Shown one piece after another: positions 1 through 33,547 of a stretch of 64,000 bases of DNA. How positions within the stretch are numbered: the first letter of the stretch is position 1; each line of letters opens with the position of its first letter. The DNA comes from Chaenocephalus aceratus. Its lineage: Eukaryota; Chordata; Actinopteri; Perciformes; Channichthyidae. The notes below the pieces were generated by a model. The model made no database searches. It had not been told where the DNA came from and worked only from the letters and a program-made list of their open reading frames with translations. The stretch is taken from the NCBI GenBank assembly GCA_023974075.1, contig CM043807.1, positions 1,434,623 to 1,498,622 on the forward strand, given 5' to 3'. Made by a program: the position numbers and the translations under genes.

Positions 1-1
1 C

Positions 2-136
2 GAGAGTCATGGAGAGGACTATGATGATGGGTGGAATGCACCAGCAGCAGCAGAGCCTGGGGTAGCAGCGGCTCAAGGTGCAGAGGAGGAGGGCACTGAC
101 ATCAGAGAGGGTTTGATGCGCGACCTGAATACCTAA
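2..136 (+). CDS. Harbinger transposase, C-terminal end (partial)
   Basis: An open frame enters from the left edge and stops with TAA at 134-136, giving about 44 residues of an acidic, Ala/Glu-rich tail that ends IREGLMRDLNT. Vertebrate Harbinger transposases commonly end with an I-R-x-x-L-x-x-x-L-N motif, and the second Harbinger copy in this window ends similarly (MRHLNID). The assignment also rests on the convergent Myb-like gene downstream. The catalytic domain lies outside the window, so activity cannot be judged. Confidence 0.45.
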   Translation, partial: ESHGEDYDDGWNAPAAAEPGVAAAQGAEEEGTDIREGLMRDLNT

Positions 137-1006
137 ATATGCATTGTATTGCATTCATTGTATTGAACATAAATACATCTTTTTTTTTCATATACATGTG
201 TTTGTCAAATGTTTTAAACAAATGTTATCTGAATGAATATTTAGTAAATATTTGAATTTCAAGCACCAGTAAGTACTGCCCCATAATAAGAACATCAAAG
301 AAAATCTTTCTAATAAATTAAGCGAATATCAAAGCTAACTATAAACATAAATACTAAAGTGTACAACAAAGTATCCACAACATAAAATCATATATTAAAT
401 ATAACCTCAATCTTTCTTCTCGACATGTTAAAGGCTTGCTTGAATGGGTTATAGGTTTCTTTTGTTCTCTCGTCTTTGAAATATATAAGGAATGTGTTGT
501 TTGAGTCTAGTAGAACGAGGGTATTACAATTGAGCAATTTCTACATGTATTATGTATTTATCATGTATTCTTAATACTATTACAAAATAAACATGTAATA
601 ATGTTTTAGAGGAGGACCTCAAGCTAGCAAACTCAATTTCTTGCTTTAAATCTCTTAAAACTAAGGTGCTTTTTCCTAACTGGTGGTGTTTGTTATTGCT
701 TTATAAATTCATGTATGTTTATATCTTCTCTAAATCAAGATTATGTGAATCTGATTTGTTTCTGTTGGGTGCCATTCATTATCAACAAGAGATAAGATAA
801 GTCAAAGAAGTACTTTATTGATGGCAGTATAACAAAACAAAAAAAAAGTCTATCAAAAAGGCATGCCATTAAACAATACAAATACAAATACAAAATGTAA
901 AACTGTATTGCAGCCAGCATAAATATACATGGCATTGTAAAAATAAATATAAAATGAACATTTTAAAGAAAATAAATAAAGGAAGTACAAATGTTGCATT
1001 TAAAAA

Positions 1007-3450
1007 TTAACTAGATAAAAAATAATAATATGTACAATAACTATTAAGGTTTTTTGAAGTATCACGGAGGAGACGGGCCACGTCGGCTGCCCAGTCATGG
1101 TGCCGTTCCTGCTGGGCCCGATCCTCTCCTCCTCGTTTCCTCTTGCCTGGGTGACAATAAGATAATAATTAGCAATAAGGAAAACACACAGGACAGGTAC
1201 AGGTTACACAAGGATATAAGAATAACATGTATAAACAGAACAACAGTAAGGTGAACTAAAGAAAGTGCTGGCCCTAGATGTTTACAATGATTGTGAAAGT
1301 GAATTACATTATGTCCAGCCTGTTGATAATGAATATAAATATATGTATATGATAGGATGTCACACACAACTATACTAGCTGCTTACTAGCCAAGACTTTA
1401 CTTGTAACAGAGCATTTCCACACAGTGGTATAGCTTATTTTAATTACTGATGATGAATGATCCAAGGTTTAAAAAACAAAACACAATTCCAGTCGTTTTG
1501 CCATTTCTATTTCTTACCTAGAACCACACGCTGGTGTCGTGATGGCACTCGGTGTTGGTGGTTGAGTCGGGTTAGGGTCTTCGGCTGGTGTCTGTGGTCG
1601 AGCTGGGGTCCGTTCTGGATTCGATGACGATGTGGACGGAACCCTGCCATCAACCGTTGTTCGGGATGTTCCTCCTCACGAGTCCCAATGTAATCATCTA
1701 GAACAGCAAAATGACTTGTTAATTCCACAAACTACTGCAGCACAATACTAAATAGCAACAACAACTATAGAAAAGAAAAACTGAACGTAAACAATGGCAC
1801 ATATGGTGTTAGCAAACAATAGCTCTAGCTAAGGCTATCTGCCTAGGCCAGGGGTCTGCAACCTTTTTGACCAAAAGAGCCATTTTGCTCCTTTTTCCAA
1901 AACATTTTTTTGTCTGGAGCCGCAAAACATATTTCATAGTTTTTTATTGTTATATCAGACAAAGACTACAGTTTTTTTGCATTTATTAGGCTATTTATTA
2001 CATGATATAAAACTGTTAACTTCTAATAAGAAACAAAGAACTCTTATAAGGAGAATTAAAAATAATACACCGGCCTACTTTAAAATAAATTAAACACAGC
2101 ACTTGGGGAGTCCTCTGCACATTTGAAGGAAAACAAATATTATTAAAATGGGCCGACTTTGAAATAAATAAAACATATAGCTGCACCCTAAAAAGAGTTA
2201 AAGGTACACACGAACGCGCACATGACCAATGAGGGCACAAGATAAGTTTGTGCACAGATGGAAGGCTGACAGGCAGGTAGGTCATCCAGTTACTTTAGCC
2301 GGCCGGCTCAGATGATTGGTCGTGCTTTTTACAGCGCTACGGCTTCCACAGATTAATTTTTGTATGTATTTGTTGTCAAAGCATTTAATATATTCATTGC
2401 TATGGGACGTTAAGAGCATTCCATGGAATATAACAAAAAGTGTTTTCTGAAATAAATTACATACCCATTGAATTATGACTGACGATCGTCAGCTGCTTCC
2501 TCTCCCGTGTTGTTCCTCGATACGTAAAGGCTGCACCACCGTTGACAACTTCTCTCTACATATCAAACATACCGGTAAACCAGCATCGTTTGCTGTGAAA
2601 GCAGATAACTCTGTCCACGCAGAATTAAATCCTGTGTTCCTCCGGTACTTTTCTTTGTTTTATCCATAGTTCGCTCATCGAGCCGGGGGTTATTCGCCTC
2701 CAAGAAAAGGCGCTCGCGCGGGACCGGAGCAGGATGTGACGCATATTTTAGTTAACCTAATTAAAACCGTTTTGTTTTTTTTTATATGTCACGGTATCAC
2801 CTCAAAATACAAGATACGAAACATTTTCAACCATGCAACAAAATATAAATAGTCCTACAAATACTTTTATTTATTTCCTTCTTATTTTTGTCTAAGCTCA
2901 AGGGAGCCAGAGCAGAGGGCTTAAAGGGCCGCATGCGGCCCGTGGGCCGCGGGTTGCCGACCCCTGGCCTAGGCTATCTGCCTTTGCTAGCTATGTAGCT
3001 CTTCGGGGCTCCATAAAAGCATGGGTTGTCGAACATTAATGTAAGGATAAAATTGACTTCTTTGTTAGAAGTGAGCGTACCTTGCAGGGACTCCAGTAAA
3101 GCCGTTGCAGAGTCCAGGCCTCCCTCCCTCCCAACGTTGGCCGGTCTATGGCCGTAAATCTGGTCCGACAAGTCGAACCACTTCCATTGTTTGCGACCCA
3201 CACCACTCGTGTTGTTGTTGTCCTTTACTTGGCGATATTCACTCTTCATCTTTTTCAGTTTTTCCCTACACTGCAGGAAAGTCCTCGAAAATCCGCGTTC
3301 GGACATCTGTGCAGAGACATCCTGGAACACTTTTACATTTCGCGTTGTTCCGTCGAGCTCCCGCTGGAGTTTATCATCCCCAATGAGATGAAGGAACGTC
3401 GTCACCTCCTCGGTCGACCACGGTGTGCTTTTCTTAAAAAACGTAGCCAT
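1007..3450 (-). CDS. Myb/SANT-like DNA-binding protein of Harbinger I, three exons, intact
   Basis: Three exons join in frame: 3450-3081 (start ATG at 3450, donor GTACGC), 1697-1518 (acceptor TTCTAG, donor GTAAG) and 1146-1007 (acceptor CACCCAG, stop TAA at 1007-1009). They total 690 bases, or 229 residues, with no stop. Residues 1-100 form a trihelix Myb/SANT-like domain (STPWSTEEVTTFLHL; later RKQWKWFDLSDQIYG). The C-terminal part is basic (GKRKRGGEDR) and then helical (DWAADVARLLRD). In this superfamily the Myb-like protein helps bring the transposase into the nucleus and onto DNA. Intron 1 (1698-3080) has absorbed an 1.1 kb hAT element without harming the reading frame. I am fairly sure of family and structure; expression is unknown. 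Confidence 0.75.
1849..2966. mobile_element. Non-autonomous hAT element with perfect 8-bp target duplication
   Basis: The element begins CAGGGGTCTGCAACC and ends GGGTTGCCGACCCCTG, imperfect terminal inverted repeats of the hAT type. It is flanked on both sides by the same 8 bases, GCCTAGGC (1841-1848 and 2967-2974), the hAT target-duplication length. The interior is AT-rich and shows no transposase-like frame. It lies in the intron of the Harbinger Myb-like gene, so it arrived later. Confidence 0.85.
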
Positions 3451-3876
3451 TTTTGTAGCTCCTCCGTTTACAAAATGCTGTTTATAAAAATGCTGCAAGC
3501 TTGCTTCTAAATATATATGCGACGCTAGGGATGAACTCGCGCACGATCTTGTGACGATTCTCTCTGACCAATCAGCAGTCGAGAGTGTTGACGTCACTAG
3601 TTCAGCCCTGGCCTGGTCTGATAGAACCACGATTTTATGGGGCCGGAAAAAGAGGGAAAAAGTACCCGCTAGCCGGTACTAGGCTATATGGAAAGGCCAC
3701 CAAAAACTGGCCCGGCCGCTTGAGGACGGTTAAGGACGCTTAAACGGGGCTACCCGCTGCAGTGGAAATGCGCCATAAGGGGGCAGTACAGGTCATTATT
3801 TTACAATTCAAGAAGATTGAACAGGGTGATTTCCATAATAAAGTGAACATGTATTATCAATCAATATTATTACATA

Positions 3877-4497
3877 TTGTTGAGGATCCTTACATTACGA
3901 GCCTGGGGCCGTCGGGCCGGGGCAGCTAGGTCCGCGGCCGCGGAGCCCGGTGTCGCGGGGGCTGCTGATGAAGTAGGGATGAATATCGTGAGAGATGAAA
4001 CAGGGACTGTAGAGAGTGTGGTGTGTGGGAGGAAACATGTGGAAACAGGTAAACGGGTGGGAGATGATGTAGCGGGACAGGTGAGGACCGGGGCTGTGGG
4101 ACAGGTGGAGGCTGTTGGCACACAGCAGGAGCTGCCGTCTGGCTCTGGGCGGCAACAAGAGCTTCAACAGGCTGCAGACAGTAATGAGGTGACAGAGATG
4201 GACACAGACGGTGAGGGGGATTCTGACTGTGTTTCAGCTGCAGATAGTCTCTCTCATAACGCAGAGATATGTTCTTTGGAAGAGATTCATGTCTTTTTAG
4301 ATGAGTCTTTTGGCAAGACAGTGGAAGTGAGAGACTTTTTCCCTGACACTAACAAGTTTCTTCATACAGTGAGCACTCTTCAGAAAGTTGTAGGGTTAGA
4401 CCTGCTGGATGAAAAGAGACGCTATCGTCTCAGGAAGCATGTAACTAATATGAAAAAAGTTACGAAAGGAAGCAAAAGAGGGAGGAAACTGAAATAG
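3877..4497 (+). pseudogene. LINE ORF1-like protein, Tx1 type
   Basis: The open frame encodes about 206 residues: an Ala/Gly-rich start, an acidic middle, then a conserved-looking block (LEEIHVFLDESFGK, VEVRDFFPD, KFLHTVSTLQ) and a very basic tail (TKGSKRGRKLK). The FLDxTxGK-VxVxxFFPD pattern is what I recall from ORF1 of fish Tx1-like LINEs. It precedes ORF2 by about 80 bases. The first ATG is arbitrary, since ORF1 may begin upstream with a decayed frame. ORF1 proteins bind the LINE RNA; nothing here allows a finer claim. Confidence 0.55.
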
Positions 4498-4575
4498 TTT
4501 CAACATGATCATGCAGCACTGGGTGTCTCCTCTCTGCTGTGTGTACCTGTTCTTTTTCTCTATCTCCTTCCTCTG

Positions 4576-4980
4576 ATGCAGGCTTTAAGGGTTGCTTCTT
4601 CAAACATTAACGGGGGTAGAAGTGCACAGAAAAGAGCTTTAGTGTTGGAGGTCTTTAATCAGAAAAAATTAGATGTGATATTTCTGCAGGAAACTCACAG
4701 TGATAGCCTGAATGAGACGGACTGGGGGATGTGGTGGGGGGGTCAGTATGTACCCAGTCATGACTCAAACCTTAGTGCTGGAGTAGCCTCTCTAAATGTT
4801 AAGATGTGATCCAGCACAGAGAGAGTGGCAGGTAGAGCCTTGATGGTGAAAGTGAAGGTTTCACTTTTATTAATGTTTATGCACCCAATCAGGGCCCTGC
4901 ACGTGTATCTGTGTTTCAGTTATTAAAAGACAAGCTAGAAACTCGTGTACAGGGGGAGTGTGTTATACTGGGGGGGGTTA
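4576..4980 (+). pseudogene. LINE ORF2, endonuclease N-terminus
   Basis: The frame begins MQALRVASSNINGGRSA and contains VIFLQETHSD, the N-terminal motifs of the APE-type endonuclease (N in SxNINGG, E in QETH) that nicks target DNA. The frame stops at 4807 but the same domain resumes in another frame (FTFINVYAPNQGP and later VILGG) up to about 4980, just before the expected D of GGDFN. There the LINE sequence is lost. Clear family signal; non-functional. Confidence 0.75.
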
Positions 4981-5995
4981 GATGTATTCGTTGTTCTCGC
5001 GTGCAGGAGAGAAGCTTAACATAAGGAGACTAATGGAGTCTCTGAAGGGGTTCAAATTGGTTACAGAGAAGCTTAACATAAGGAGACTAATGGAGTCTCT
5101 GAAGGGGTTCAAATTGGTTACTTTAATTAAATAGCGTGGTAATGAAACAAACAGAAGGTGGTGGGGGAGACATAGCAGCTGTTTGTCTCGCAGTGGTTCC
5201 GGTTGGAAGCGAGCAAACAAAGCTCCGTCACCCAAGGGTGTAACAATCAACACTGAAGATTTTCCGGGCTGCAGCCATCCAGAGAGGCGGGACCTTCTCA
5301 GATTACAGGCAGGTGTGAAGAACGCAGACACAGACAGAGGCAAGCAGCAGCGCTGAGCGGCAGAGCCATACATGTGTTTCGAAGGTAAATCAGTTGAAAG
5401 CCGAAATTCAATAAACATCCCAATCCCCTATGCTGAAGTTGCAAAAACACCACGATCTCATGATCCACTTCTATCAGCTTCCCAAAGGGTGGGTAGCGTC
5501 TCGCAGCGAGAAACTGTAATGCACTGGGAAGACTGGGACTGTGACGGCTGCTAGTGGAGCCTCGCAGCAGCTCTGCTTTCTGCACCACAATCTGGTGCTG
5601 CTGAATTGGGACTACTAAATGAGTGAGACTCAAATATCAGAAGTTCAGAACAAGTTTTAGTAGTTTTTATTTTATTTTTACTTAATTTACTTTACTCAGG
5701 GTCACAGAGAGGAAACCAGTTGAAAAGTTGATTAAACATAAAAAGGCATTTCATAGAAGTTGTGTTGTTCTACATTTTGACACCAAGATTTTCTGATTTT
5801 ACTGAAAATGTATATCGGTTCCAAATATCGGTTATCGGTCTCCTTGATTACTAATAATCGGTATCGGCCTTGAAAAAGCCATATCGGTCGATCCCTACTT
5901 CTTATTGGCATCCCTGGCAGATCAATTGTGGACAATTTGTTTTTGATGAGACACTTTTGATGTTTGCAAACTGTATAATATAAATGTTGGCATTA
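4981..5995. other. Foreign insert in LINE ORF2 with 57-bp tandem duplication and hAT end
   Basis: This kilobase separates the endonuclease from the reverse transcriptase of the LINE. It opens with two copies of a 57-bp unit (5008-5064 and 5065-5121). It contains a run of TATCGGTTATCGGTC-like motifs (about 5810-5897) ending ATATCGGTCGATCCCTA, which looks like the terminal repeat of a TAGGGATCGACCG-type hAT element. The matching left terminus was not found. No gene is supported in it. Confidence 0.5.
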
Positions 5996-7600
5996 TTTCT
6001 ATTGACCAGGAGAAGGCGTTTGATCGTGTGGATCACACTTTTCTGGCTGCCACATTGCAGGCTTTTGGTGTTGGAGCATTTTGTGTCCTGGGTGAAGTGT
6101 TTGTACAGTGATGCATGTTGTGTTGTGAAGGTGGGGGGGGGCTGAGCAGACCTGTACCAGTTAAAAGGGGGATCAGGCAGCGCTGCCCCATCTCAGGCCT
6201 ATTATACAGTATTGCCATCGAGCCGCTTTTGTGCAGACCTAGAAACCGGCTGAGGGGCCTGTGTCTGCCAGAGTCAGCTCAGGCCCCCCGGTGGTTGTAT
6301 CAGCTTATGCTGATGTCAGTGTTTTTGTCCAGGGTCAGCGAGATATCCAGGAGCTCCAGGACAGTCTAGCTTTGTACAGGAAGGCTGCTTCAGCCAAAGT
6401 GAACAGGGAGAAGAGTGAGGCCGTTTTGGTAGGTCAGTGGAGTCTAGGAAATAGGCCCAGTCTTCCTGGTAACCTCAGCTGGGGAAACAAGGGTTTAAAG
6501 GTCCTGGGAGTTGGTTGGGTCTGAGGGACATGGTGGCACAGAACTGGGAGGGATTGCTGGGAAGGTGCAAGCTAAGTTTAGCCAAATGGAAATGGCTGCT
6601 ACCCCCTGTCCTACAGGGGAAGAGTTCTTGTGTCGCCAACAATCTGGTTGCCTCGTCTCTGTGGCACAGACTCCAGGTGTTAACCCCACCGCCGGGCCTC
6701 ATGAAACAACTGCAGCGGCTCCTCGTGGATTTCTTCTGGTCGGGTCATCACTGGGTGCCAGCATCGGTCCTGTACCTGCCTGTGGCGGAGGGGGGGCAGG
6801 GCCTCGTGGACATTACTGCGAGGACTGCTGCTTTTAGACTGCAGGCAGCTCAGCGGCTGCTGTCTGGTGCCTCTCCCTGCTGGCTGGCTATGGCCCGGCT
6901 GTTGCTCTGGAGGGGGGGGGGCTTTGGTTTTGATAAACACCTGTTTCTGCTGAAGGCCCCTGCGTACAAGATGACTGGACTTGCACCTTTTTACTGCTCA
7001 GTCATCAATGCCTGGAAGATTCTGAGTTTCACACAGACCACCCGACCCCCGGCCTGGGATGTGACTGTTTGAGGAGCCACTGTTTGACACTGGTTTTTCT
7101 TTCTGGAACCCTTTTCTCTTCAGCCACCCTAAAGAACGCGTTCATTGAAGCGGGAGTGGTAAAACTTGGCCATTTGACAGGGATCTCCATGGAAACACTG
7201 GCTGAGGTGACGGGCATTCGATCAACCCGAGTTCTGGAGAACCTGGTAGATGAGGTGTGGCAGTCGCTGTCGCCATCCCACCGGACTTTTGCTCTGGATG
7301 CAGATCTGGCTGACCAGTGGAGAAAGGGACATGAGTATGTTTTTCCTGTCTTGAGTGTGGGTCCTGCGGTGGGGGGATGGAGAGAGGAGGAGGGTCTCCT
7401 GCTATCACTGGGAAAGTTCAGCTCCTGCAATGGAAATAAGCTATACCTCAGCTCGCTCGCAGGCGTCAGAGAGTCGAGGTGGACGGATGTGTTTGGCTTG
7501 GGCTTTTCCCCTCAGGGCAGCTGGCGGGTCCTGTATACATCTACGGTTGAGAAATGGCAAATCCACCCAAATGACCCCAGAGGTGTTTTTTTGTTGTTGC
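5996..7600 (+). pseudogene. LINE ORF2, reverse transcriptase and C-terminal domain
   Basis: Read across several frames: SIDQEKAFDRVDH (RT motif), VKRGIRQRCPISGLLYSIAIEP (RT motif 4), SAYADVSVFV in place of the catalytic YADD, then a thumb region with REKSEAVLVG. From 6515 a long C-terminal domain follows (SSLWHRLQVLTPPPGL, DFFWSGHHWVPASVLYLP, EGGQGLVDI) and from about 7090 a tail with NAFIEAGV and SPQGSWRVLY. These are the post-RT segments of Tx1/L1-type ORF2. The second catalytic D is changed to V and frames shift near 6240, 6520 and 7070, so the enzyme is dead. Confidence 0.75.
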
Positions 7601-8299
7601 TAAACCTCTCTAAAAAGGTCAAATGTCGCTTGTTTTGCATCAATCTTGATACAGGGTACTTACTATATGTTAAAGCTTTTAGTCTACTATCCCATCATTC
7701 AAGGGTGGTAAGTAATGTCTTTTTTTGGACAGACACTGTAATTTACAATGTTTTACAATGTTCAATCTGAATTTACTTTAAAATAAAAAAATGCTATATT
7801 GATTCTGACTTTCTACATCCAACTCACAGGTTTATCATTGCTTTGAGAAAAATCAAAAATATACACGGCTTACAGCATTCACACGCATTTTCAGCAGGAA
7901 ATGCATTTTGTAGTTCAGTTCTTCCGTACATTTTTTGGCTCTCAATAACTCCAGCATACTTTCAGCTACAGAAACCATTCAAATATCAAAATATTCAGCT
8001 TTTTCAGCACATGATGGGAAACCTTCAACTTTTTCAAAATATGTTAACTTTTCAAAATATTCAGCTTTTTAAACTCTTGTTTTTAACATGTAACTCAATG
8101 GGAGGATCCTTCAAATCCTCTTTTAGCTACACCGTGCGCCAAATGCTACTCCTTCAACATACTTTAAGCCACAGACTTCATTCCAACTTTAAAACTGTCA
8201 CAAGACATTCAGCTATTAAACTTGTATTCATTTTTGATATTTTGTACACTTTTTGAGATATTTAACTTAGTTTGGAGCTTGCTAAAGAAGCCTTCTTCA
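7601..8299. other. AT-rich spacer, unclassified repeat
   Basis: This stretch holds the probable 3' tail of the LINE (to about 7800). It then has AT-rich DNA in which short phrases such as CAAAATATTCAGCTTTTT recur (7985-8070). No gene, terminal repeat or RNA is recognisable. Confidence 0.4.
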
Positions 8300-9268
8300 G
8301 AGTTTAACATTAGTGTGTATTCGAGGGTGAAGGCCGCGGCTGGGGAACTCAGGGGGCCGGGCACAAGGACGGGCAAGAAGGCGGCTACGGGACAGCTCCC
8401 GAGGACGGGCAGGACGGAGGCAGGACAGCTCCGGAGGACAGGCAGGACCCGGGGTTGGCCGGACAGCAAGGGCTGGTGTCGACGGGACTGGTGTCGACGG
8501 GACAGGTGTCGACGGGACAGGTGTCAGCGGGATAGTCAACGGTGTTGCCGGGACAGGTGTTCCCGACAAAACAAGGGCTGGTGTCGGCAGGACCCTCGGC
8601 GGAACAGGTGTCGGCGGGACCCCGAACAGGACAGGACATGGTGTTGGCAGGAACCCCGGCGGAACAGGTGTCGACTGGACCTCCAACAGGACAGGCCATG
8701 GAGTTGGCAGGACCCCCGACGAAACAGGTGTTGGAGTTGGCAGGACCCCCAGCGGAACCCCCAACAAAATAGTACATGGAGTCGGCAGGACCCCCGACTA
8801 AACAGGTGTTGGCTGGACCCTCAACGGAACAGGACATGGAGTTGGCAGGACCCCCGACGAAACAGGTGTTGGAGTTGGCAGGACCCCCAGCAGAACCCCC
8901 AACGAAACAGGACATGGAGTTGGCAGGACCCCCGATGGAATAGGTGTAGGCTGGACCCCCAATGGATAAGGGACATGAGTCAGGACTTGAGTCCGCGGGA
9001 CCCCTGACGGTGAAGGGACTTGAGTCGGCGGGTCCCCTGACGGTGAAGGGACTTGAGTCGGCGGGTCCCCGAAGGAAAAGAGACTTGAGAAGGGACTTGA
9101 GTCGGCAGGACCACCGACTGAGAGGGGACTTGAGTAGGCGGGACCCCCGATGAAGAAGGGACACATGAGTCGGCGGGACCCCCCGACCGTGAAGGCACTT
9201 GAGTCGGCCGGACCGACAACAAGACACAGGGAGCTGGCGTCGGCCAGAATACCGACAGGACACGGGGG
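8300..9268 (-). pseudogene. Proline-rich, minisatellite-containing gag-like fragment
   Basis: On - this reads as a Pro/Thr/Val-rich or, in other frames, Gly-Gly-Pro-Ala-rich array of degenerate repeats (roughly 30-60 bp units, such as GGGGTCCTGCCGACTCC). It ends in a non-repeated GC-rich block around 8330-8450. The same repeat language and the same trailing block occur on + at 59690-60200 behind an LTR-like sequence, so I read both as one LTR-retrotransposon gag-like family. No ATG or LTR is attached to this copy, and it abuts the broken LINE at about 9269. It is probably not a functional gene on either strand. Confidence 0.5.
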
Positions 9269-10283
9269 GGCGATACCGTGATGTACTGTGCAGGTCCCTC
9301 CATTCAGGAGGCTGGTGTTGAATTGCAAGCTGTTTTTAACATTATTCAGACTCAGCTCTCTGAACTAAAGCTTCTTTTAAATGTGGATAAAACCAAGGTA
9401 ATGCTGTTTTCTAAAGCTAAAAAGACACCAGAGCCTGTTTTGATATTGTAACTACGCAAGGAATAAAAATTGAAGTGGTTAGCTGTTACAAATACCTTGG
9501 TATCTGGCTTGATGATTGTCTCTCTTTTAAACTTCATGTCAATAACCTGCTAAAAAAGCTGAGGGTTAGGCTAGGTTTCTTCTCCAGAAACAAGTCCTGT
9601 TTCTCGCTTGAGGCCAGGAAAAGGCTCTGTGACCTTTGACCTGTGCTGGACTATGGGGATCTGGTCTATATGAATGCACCTGCCCATTGCCTGGTCAAGT
9701 TAGATGCTGCGTATCACAGCGCACTGAGATGTGTGACAAACTGTAAGCATTAACCCATCACTGTACCCTGTATGCAAGGGCTGGTTTGCCTTCACTAACT
9801 GTACGGAGGCTCAGTCACTGGTACATTTTATATACAAAGCCATGTTAGGGAAACTTCCATCTTATATCTGCTCCTGATCTCACAGAGAATTGTAAGTGGC
9901 TACTGCCTGAGATCGAATGCTGTGGTTTTATTAAATGTGCCAACTGCTAGGACTGTCTTAGGGAAGACAGCTTTTAGATGCGCAGCTCCTCTGTCTTGGA
10001 ACAGTCTGCAATGAAATGGAAACTGAACAATCTGGTGCCACTAAATGTTTTTAAAGCTCGGTTGGATGCTACTCAATCGGAAGCTTGGTACCTGCTCATG
10101 TGGATAGTTATTGTAAATTGTAATCCCTGTAATGATGCTGTAAGATGTCCTTTTTGTTGTTCTGTTTATGTTTTTATGTTTCATGTGGAACCTACTTGAG
10201 CAGGTCTCCCTTGAAAAAGAGATCAATGATCTCAATGGGATACACCTGGGTAAATAAAGGTTTGAAATGAAATGAAGTAACAA
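9269..10283 (+). pseudogene. LINE (L2/CR1 group, family B) 3' half
   Basis: The fragment starts inside the RT active-site region (DTVMYCAGPSIQEA follows directly where YADD would end). It continues with LLLNVDKTKVMLFSKAKK, SCYKYLGIWLDDCLSF, VLDYGDLVYMNAPAHCLVKLD and AAYHSALRCVTNCK, and closes with the C-terminal segment and a 3' tail TTTGAAATGAAATGAA near 10262-10277. Several stops break it. A second copy of this family lies on - at 46772-48785 and shares the AYHSALR-VTNCK segment and the tail. The abrupt 5' end coincides with the proline-rich repeat. Confidence 0.7.
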
Positions 10284-10714
10284 AAGGCGAGCTTTATTAA
10301 AAAAAAGCTGATGGAAAAACAAGAAACAACTAAACACTAACAAACTGGGGAGCACATGAAACAGGACAAACTTACAGAAGGGAACAGGCAGGTAACACGC
10401 ACAAGGAAGACGAGCATAACATGGGCAAGAAGAAACGAATAGGTAACGTGGGCTAGAAAAACTGACGGGTATCATGGACAAGAAGCGACGACGATCAGAC
10501 ACGGAGCACAGGGGAAGACAAGACGAAATACCCAGAAGGGTAATCACAGGACGAGACACAGCTGGGGAGGGGAGGCAGAAACACAGGGGCAACAGGTGAA
10601 CACAATCAGCCAATCAGAACCAGGAGGGCAAACACAGGAAGGAAGACCAGACACAGGGAGAACAGCATTTCAAAATAAAACCATGACTAAAGACACAAAA
10701 CTAAAATCATGACA
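10284..10714 (-). mobile_element. LTR-like block (candidate solo LTR)
   Basis: On - the block begins TGTCATGATTTTAG and runs through CT-rich sequence (CCTGTGTCTGGTCTTCC, CACCTGTTGCCCCTGTG). It reaches an AATAAA-type signal (TTTTAATAAAGCTCGCC) about 25 bases before its end. TG start, CT-rich body and late AATAAA resemble the LTR at 58384-58756, which has similar phrases. A perfect CA end and a target duplication were not found. Confidence 0.35.
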
Positions 10715-11179
10715 TTAGATTGGGTGACGTCACCGCTAGAGGGGAGAGGAGCTTTGATCTTTGAACACACCTGTCGGTCGTTAACTAAATCCAGTGGTAA
10801 AGATGTTCAGAAACGATGCAGGAATGTGGTGCAAGAATCCAAAGATGTAATAGATAAACAGTTAACATAGTCAGCTAAAAGTGAGCTAAAATTCATGGAT
10901 ATTCTTTGTTGTACCTTAACAATACAACTAATGCTATTAATACTTACTCAGCGGGGGTAATGTTAGCATCGGAATGTTCTAGTTAACAATGCTTCTGCAT
11001 GGTTAAGGTGGTTAAACAACTTTAAAACGGAATGGTAATTATCAGTGGGCATCTGCTTGATTCTGCTTTACATGTATTTGTTTGTGTTTTATGCTTACTG
11101 GTAAATGTAAACCTGAAGAATTCTGAATAAGATTCTGTTGATGTTCCCCGACCGTCCAACTCTGATGGCTGAGTGACCC

Positions 11180-11284
11180 CTCCCTCTCTCTCTCCCTCCC
11201 TCCCTCTCTCTCTCCCTTATCTGTCTCTTTCCCTCTCTCTCTCTTTCCCTCGCTCTCTCTCTCTCACCCTCTCTCTCTCTCTCA
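11180..11284. repeat. CT-rich microsatellite / polypyrimidine tract before gas7 exon
   Basis: Imperfect CTCTCTCT and CCCTCCCT runs of about 100 bases end directly at the AG acceptor (11284-11285) of a gas7 exon, so the microsatellite also supplies the polypyrimidine tract. Confidence 0.8.
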
Positions 11285-11285
11285 G

Positions 11286-33547
<22,262 letters not shown>

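Larger units (their letters stand above)
1..3775. mobile_element. PIF/Harbinger DNA transposon I (left end outside window)
   Basis: A transposase C-terminus on + (ending at 136) and a Myb/SANT-like gene on - (1007-3450) point towards each other, the usual two-gene layout of vertebrate Harbinger elements. The right end lies in the GC-rich block near 3600-3775, just beyond the Myb-like start; its exact terminus and target duplication could not be fixed. The left terminus and most of the transposase are before base 1. Bases 137-1006 are AT-rich sequence between the two gene 3' ends with no further gene seen. A separate hAT element sits inside the Myb-like intron. Confidence 0.65.
3877..7620 (+). 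mobile_element. Tx1-clade (L1 superfamily) LINE, interrupted and decayed
   Basis: In order on + there is an ORF1 C-terminal region (to 4497), an apurinic endonuclease start (4576-4980), unrelated sequence (4981-5995), reverse transcriptase (5996-6520) and a long C-terminal domain (6511-7600). The order and the GSWRVLY-type C-terminal motif fit Tx1-like LINEs of fish. Multiple frame breaks and a 1 kb internal replacement make it inactive. The 5' end is uncertain because the GC-rich block at 3890-3970 could be 5' UTR or ORF1. Confidence 0.7.

Noticed and set aside
741..1367. Short - strand frames rich in Leu/Ile/Tyr
   Set aside because: AT-rich non-coding sequence; only the piece at 1007-1146 belongs to a gene, and in another frame.
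3105..3510. Overlapping + strand open frames of 66-120 codons
   Set aside because: They are shadows of the - strand Myb-like exon, which has family motifs and proper splice sites.
8222..9007. 261-codon Arg/Asp/Trp-rich open frame on +
   Set aside because: It is the opposite strand of the proline-rich minisatellite. The related copy at 59690 shows the coding sense is the other strand, and the frame is kept open only by the repeat.
1..11285. Search for upstream gas7 exons (WW/SH3 region)
   Set aside because: No sequence resembling the WW or SH3 motifs or the serine-rich linker was found; they must lie outside the window or were missed.
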